Positions 60,277-64,000 of a stretch of DNA of 64,000 nucleotides are shown in pieces; positions within the stretch are counted from its first letter, which is position 1; the number at the start of each line of letters is the position of its first letter. The position numbers and the translations under genes were made by a program. The notes below the pieces were generated by a model. It had not been told where the DNA came from and did not search any database. It was given only the letters and a program-made list of their open reading frames with translations. The stretch lies in NCBI RefSeq assembly GCF_002933465.1, contig NZ_PSZE01000024.1, positions 39,907-103,906 on the forward strand, read 5' to 3'. This DNA comes from Nocardia nova. GTDB taxonomy: Bacteria; Actinomycetota; Actinomycetes; Mycobacteriales; Mycobacteriaceae.

Positions 60277-61918
60277 CCATGACGCTCTTATAGGAACCGG
60301 CGACCTGCCGCGTGTTCCGCAATTTGTCCGATTTTTCTGGTTGGTTATCCGGTTGGCTCTGTGCTGCTGCATGGAGGTCGGCGAAGATGTCGCACTTGTC
60401 GTCCCTCACTGAGGTGGTCACTGATTCCGCTAAGTCGTCCAGGTAGAAGCGGCGGTAGAACGTGGCGTTGAGGCGTCGCCGAACTTCGTCGCTGGATCCT
60501 TGGTATAGCGCGTATGGGTCCGTGATGAGATCCAGTGCGTGACGGAGAACACTCGCTCCGACCGTCAATTGCTCGGTCGTGTTGGCGATACCGGCTTCGA
60601 TCCGCTTGCGTTGGCCCCTGAGTTCGATCAACTTCAGATGAACCTTGTCGGCGGGCATCAGGTCGTCGGCGAGAAGATCGATCAGCCGGCTCTCCTTCGC
60701 GTCGAGGTCTGCCAGTTTGTGATTGAGGTCGGCATGCATCTGTCGCACTGAGCTCTGTTCATCGGTCACGACCTCTTCGAGTAGTCGCCGAGTCTCCGCC
60801 GCAAACCGGTCCGGCAGGCGCAAGGAGCGGTAGTGCTCGGCGATCGCGGCCTCGACGGTCTCGCGTGGCAAGGCGGGCAGGTCGCATTGTCTTTCGGTGG
60901 CCCGTCGGCACACGAAGTACTCGTAGTGAGTGCCGTTGCGACTCCTCGGGGTACTGAAGAACAGGCGCGATGTTTCGCCGGCGTCGCGGCATCGGCCGCA
61001 GAAGAGCGTTCCCTTGAGGTAGTGGTTGTGGATCCGTGCACGGTTGCCGTTGGCGCTTCTCGCGCTGAGAACCTCCTGGACGTTGTGAAACAGTTCTTCA
61101 GTGACCAGGGGCTGGTGACGCCCCGGATACATTTGGCCCTTCCATACGACGTATCCGACGTAGTACGGGTCGCGGAGCATGTTGTGCAGCGTGGCGGCCG
61201 AGGGAGGTGTTGGTACAGGGCGACGTGCCGTGGGTCGGCAGGTGAGTCCGAGGTCGGCCATCGTCGCTTGCAGTGCTTCGAGTGTGTATTCGCCGCTGGC
61301 GTAGAGCTCCCAGGCGCGAGTTACCAATGGTCCTCGTTCCGGATCGATCTCGACGGTGTTGACCTGGTGGCCCTCGACGATGATTCGGGTGTTGACGTAG
61401 CCGAGCTTCGCGCGGCTGCACGTGCCGCCGTTCATGGCCTTGTGCTGCATTTTGGTGCTGATGTCTTGGCCGGAGAGCCGGTTCTGGGTGTCGTTGAAGA
61501 TGTCGGTGATGGCGGCCATCATGTCGCCGTAGATGCCGTCACCGAAGTCTTCCTTGGCCGAAATGAGCTTCACGCCCATGAGATCCAGCTGGCGTTTGGT
61601 CAACGCGGCGTCGATGTAGTTACGGAAGGCGCGGGACCGCATGTAGACGATCACATACTTGATCTGCGGGTGCTGCTGGAGATGCGCGAGCATCTTCTGA
61701 AACTCGGGACGCTTCTCGACAGATTGCGCGGAGACGCCGGGTTCGACAAATTCCTCAACGATCCTGGCCGGCAGTGTCTCGGCACGCTGCTCGACGATAC
61801 GCCGTTGTGTGGCAATGGAATTGCCGTCCGGATCGATGTCTGCAGCAGTATTGAGCTGCTTCCTGTCCGAGACGCGTAGGTACGCGACGGCGAGGTCAGT
61901 GGCGCCGACCCCTCTCAT
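60236..61918 (-). CDS. Large serine recombinase (integrase) of a mobile element
   Basis: 560 residues from ATG 61918 with GAGGAGGAAAG upstream. The N-terminal resolvase-type catalytic domain begins LAVAYLRVSDRKQ (catalytic Ser in RVS), with YVIVYMRSRAFRN holding essential Arg residues; the recombinase domain includes AKLGYVNTRII and DPYYVGYVVWKG; a zinc ribbon reads TLFCGRCRDAG ... YFVCRRATERQC; a coiled coil (RQMHADLNHKLADLDAKESR) follows. The reading frame continues through the junction into the antisense strand of tRNA-Val, ending GFEPATSRV at 60236, so its last residues are supplied by the attachment site. Catalyses insertion and excision of the element. Confidence 0.92.
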   Translation of the reverse strand: MRGVGATDLAVAYLRVSDRKQLNTAADIDPDGNSIATQRRIVEQRAETLPARIVEEFVEPGVSAQSVEKRPEFQKMLAHLQQHPQIKYVIVYMRSRAFRNYIDAALTKRQLDLMGVKLISAKEDFGDGIYGDMMAAITDIFNDTQNRLSGQDISTKMQHKAMNGGTCSRAKLGYVNTRIIVEGHQVNTVEIDPERGPLVTRAWELYASGEYTLEALQATMADLGLTCRPTARRPVPTPPSAATLHNMLRDPYYVGYVVWKGQMYPGRHQPLVTEELFHNVQEVLSARSANGNRARIHNHYLKGTLFCGRCRDAGETSRLFFSTPRSRNGTHYEYFVCRRATERQCDLPALPRETVEAAIAEHYRSLRLPDRFAAETRRLLEEVVTDEQSSVRQMHADLNHKLADLDAKESRLIDLLADDLMPADKVHLKLIELRGQRKRIEAGIANTTEQLTVGASVLRHALDLITDPYALYQGSSDEVRRRLNATFYRRFYLDDLAESVTTSVRDDKCDIFADLHAAAQSQPDNQPEKSDKLRNTRQVAGSYKSVMVVPAGFEPATSRV

Positions 61919-62078
61919 TTCTTTCCTCCTCGATGGTGGTGGCCTCGGCGATCTCTTTGGCCAGTTCGATGACGGCTCGGCTGAGCATGCGGAGATCGGG
62001 AGGATCCCGCCGGTCACTCTGCACGACAAGGCGATGCTCGGCCTTCTCGCCGAACGGCAGCTGGCCGCGCCTAGACAT
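61896..62078 (-). CDS. Small protein encoded upstream of and overlapping the serine recombinase
   Basis: 60 residues from ATG 62078 (longer frame to 62171 possible). Reads MSRRGQLPFGEKAEHRLVV, then a helical ELAKEIAEATTIEEERNERG end. Its last 23 bases overlap the recombinase start, and the recombinase ribosome site lies inside it, implying translational coupling. Not recognised; may be an excision or regulatory factor, or a conserved leader gene. Confidence 0.55.
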   Translation of the reverse strand: MSRRGQLPFGEKAEHRLVVQSDRRDPPDLRMLSRAVIELAKEIAEATTIEEERNERGRRH

Positions 62079-62457
62079 CTCGCGCCCGTTGCATCCGTAG
62101 CGGGTCTGAACCGCACCCTGTTCGGAGACGTCTGTAGCTGTCAAGGATGCCAATCCTGTGGCACGACGCAATCCCAGTTTGATTGCTACAAGATTGCTGT
62201 GGGTGTGATGTCGGCCTGATCAGCGAAGCAAGCTGCAGCATCAGCGAGTTGGGATGCGTGCCGATTGATGACGGCTCCAAGCCACCGGCGGGCGGCTCAG
62301 GCGGGTTGCAGGCCCTGTTGGCAGAGGCTGTGGGGCGCAAGAACATATGCACTCGATTCACTTCGGACAAATCGAGTCCTCGTCTGCGCCAGACGAGATC
62401 ATGTTCCCAGCTGCATAGCGCTAGGGGAAGAAGCTTGATCGAATTCTTAGCTCAATC
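62079..62457. other. Unassigned region in mobile element
   Basis: 379 bases between the small gene and the integrase remnant; open frames on both strands are short and have no recognisable sequence. Confidence 0.4.
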
Positions 62458-63155
62458 TCAGAATACCTGACCATCTGGCTCGTAAACACGTGACCCGCAA
62501 CGGATCACAGGTGATAAGGCATGCGCGAGTGGATGCTCGCCCACGCGACTGTGCCGGGAGTCGTGGGTGTCCGACGCTGAGAGTTGTCCTACTTCATCTG
62601 TTTCGGTAGGGGTGAGTGGATGCGGTTCGGCGACGAGGGTCGCCAGTGCGGTCGCGACTTCGGGCAAGGACGCTCGGACGTAGGTCAGAGTTGGGCCGTC
62701 TGAGCCGGATGGCTCTGAGTGGCCGGCGAACGCTCGGGGCCTGCGTAGCCGAAGTTGCGTTCGCTCAGGTCACTGAGGTGTGGCGCAGCCAATTTGCCGT
62801 GAACTTCAGGGGCTTGACCCACGGGATTCTCGGCCGATGCGGTGCCACAGGTAGTCCTAGCGCCGTCCGGTAATCGGTCGCCCGTTGCGGTGCGCAGGAG
62901 TTGTTCGGCTGGCCGGTCGTTGCCGTGGGTTGTCAAACGTGCGCAACGGCATTGCCCGTCGCTGGGATGTACCCGTCGTCGCGGGCGTGGTGGTAGAGAC
63001 AACAAATGGCGCCGACCATGTGCTCGCGGTTGCGCAATGCTGCTGGAATGTAGAGGTGCTAGTGGGAATCAATGCAGAGCTTGGTAGGGGAGTCGGCTAT
63101 GGTGACCGCGATCGGTTGGTCGTCGACGGTGAAGGCCACCGGGCCGCTGGGCATG
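62458..63155 (-). pseudogene. Degraded, internally deleted tyrosine recombinase/integrase
   Basis: On the minus strand one frame from ATG 63155 reads FTVDDQPIAVTIADSPTK, a TAG, then HLYIPAALRNREHMVGAICC and HHARDDGYIPATGNAVAHV, a TGA, and WLRHTSVT followed by TGA. Two frameshifts then lead to SERNFGYA and on to RAFAGHSEPSG, TYVRASLPEVATALATLVAE and PHPL, ending at 62458. These are the typical parts of an actinobacterial tyrosine integrase (core-binding helix, R-H box, AGH motif, catalytic Tyr in TYVRA), but about 200 residues containing the first catalytic Arg are missing. Non-functional; a relic of an earlier element. Confidence 0.8.
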
Positions 63156-64000
63156 CCACTTCAGGCATGTAAGCGTGCTCGCCGCCGCGAGCCTGCCGCG
63201 GCAGTTTATTGCCGAGATCGATATCAGTGGCAATTCCGATGAGGGTCCGAGGCGGATCGCCACTTGCGGCAATGGCATTCTGGTATTAGCGCCGAGCGTG
63301 TACCGCGACGGTCTGATGTCGAGTAAATCTTCGGCTGGCGTCCTTTCGGAGCTCGCTGCGGATGCGGCATGTTCTGATCGAGTGGCGTTGACGGATGCAG
63401 GTGTCGGCGCTGTTGAAGCGCGGCCCATTACAATCGCCCGCGTCGCATCTGATGGCTCGCCGCAGCAATACTTTCGGTCGACAGGGCTGCGGGGGCCGTC
63501 CCGGGGGTGTGGGACGTGCTATCTCGATTCAAACGGCAGTTCGGCGGCTACACGTATGAGGGCGAACCCTGTGCCGCGTCGGCAACGTGTATGCGAACTC
63601 GTTCCTTCGGAACTGCGTGTGTGAGCCTCCGGTGCGAATATGATTGGCGCCTACATGGAGTTTCGGGCCAAACATGTCATTTCGGTTTACGAGGCTATAT
63701 CGAACCTGTTATCTCAAACGGCTGTCGTGAACCGATTGCATCGACGAGAACGGAGGGCGTGTACCCTGCAATCGGACTTGAAAAGCGGTGCGGTCCGGCG
63801 AGTCCTCGGGACTCTCGGCATTGGGAGGGTAAGTTGCCTTTGCTGGTCCGGTCATCGGCTACCGGCCGGCACGGGTCAAGTCCAATTGTGTGGTGTATCG
63901 GGGTGATTGCCGCGTGATCCTGTTTGGTCAGGCGGTCAGTGCTGGAGTGGTGGTTTCCTCCTGTTCGGTGGGTTCGGTAAGGCCGCGGGAGCGGGCCAGC
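63156..64000. other. Unassigned region at window edge
   Basis: 845 bases with several short open frames on both strands and no recognisable product, operator or RNA gene. An arm resembling a tRNA-Ser anticodon stem at about 63775-63790 does not fold into a full tRNA. Confidence 0.4.

Larger units (their letters stand above)
60236..64000. mobile_element. Left end of an integrative element inserted at tRNA-Val(CAC)
   Basis: Starts in the 3' part of tRNA-Val and runs past the window edge. Contains a serine recombinase gene adjacent to the tRNA, a small overlapping gene, and a ruined tyrosine integrase; the region beyond about 61.9 kb is less GC-rich and poor in recognisable genes compared with the rest of the window. 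The other attachment site was not found before base 64000. Confidence 0.75.

Noticed and set aside
62685..63428. Separate small proteins on both strands around the integrase relic
   Set aside because: The short plus- and minus-strand frames are better explained as pieces of one frameshifted minus-strand integrase or as chance frames.
63760..63850. tRNA-Ser-like sequence with a TTGAAAA anticodon-loop-like core
   Set aside because: Acceptor arms do not pair and no T-arm GGTTCGA-type sequence is present.
1..64000. CRISPR array
   Set aside because: The only regular repeats are in-frame coding repeats of 18, 21, 24 and 39 bp without spacers.

Overview
The window is high-GC actinobacterial chromosome, best matched to Nocardia or a close mycolic-acid relative. 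The evidence is gene order that parallels the Mycobacterium tuberculosis block running from sigB through sigA, ppgK, suhB, cei, dut, ceoB/ceoC, dxs, hemE, hemQ and msrB to aftC, together with an AftC-type arabinogalactan arabinosyltransferase, a coproporphyrin-dependent heme pathway and many GTG starts. No similarity search was run. All family calls come from reading the translations, and the M. tuberculosis comparisons are from memory.

Layout. 1-5.8 kb: 3' end of ppc, then sigB, a methyltransferase, DUF3099 and DUF3039 proteins. 5.8-14.8 kb: a more variable stretch holding a decayed secreted esterase, a YihY membrane protein, an SF2 helicase, a TetR/SDR divergent pair, a SWIM plus SNF2 pair facing a second TetR gene, and a small zinc-ribbon protein. 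15-20 kb: a DUF952 protein, a two-gene K+/H+ antiporter operon, a rhomboid-like protein and a CPA1 Na+/H+ antiporter. 20-37.6 kb: the conserved core, with sigA, ppgK, suhB, cei, DUF4193, DUF3093, dut, an enlarged DUF3710 protein, a hydrolase, an OB-fold protein, DUF3159, an ECF sigma factor, the paired TrkA-type proteins, an APC transporter, a TRAM/TrmA-type RNA methyltransferase and a SIMPL protein. 37.8-52 kb: dxs, an RNase D-like protein, DUF3000, heme genes hemE-cgoX-chdC, msrB, then the aftC / secreted hydrolase / RibD-like group, zapE and a secreted tyrosine phosphatase. 52-59.3 kb: GNAT and MFS genes, an unusual convergent pair with apparently inactivated nuclease folds, an ArsR-controlled drug exporter and an SRPBCC protein. 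59.4-60.3 kb: four tRNA genes. 60.2-64 kb: one end of a mobile element inserted at tRNA-Val(CAC), with a large serine recombinase and, further in, the wreck of a tyrosine integrase.

How the genes work together. Several functions are paired as operons or divergent units: KhtT/KhtU-type gating subunit and antiporter; CeoB and CeoC with 4-bp overlap; transporter and RNA methyltransferase with 4-bp overlap; UroD, coproporphyrinogen oxidase and coproheme decarboxylase for heme; SNF2 ATPase with its SWIM partner. Three regulator genes sit beside clear palindromic operators.

The most unusual items are the convergent pair at 54.0-56.2 kb (a membrane-anchored CoiA-like protein and a sigma-HTH protein with a TnsA-like domain, both apparently lacking metal-binding residues), the twin ArsR operators placed symmetrically in front of the exporter and regulator genes, the DUF3710 protein with a long repetitive N-terminal extension, and the serine recombinase reading frame that ends inside the tRNA it was inserted into.
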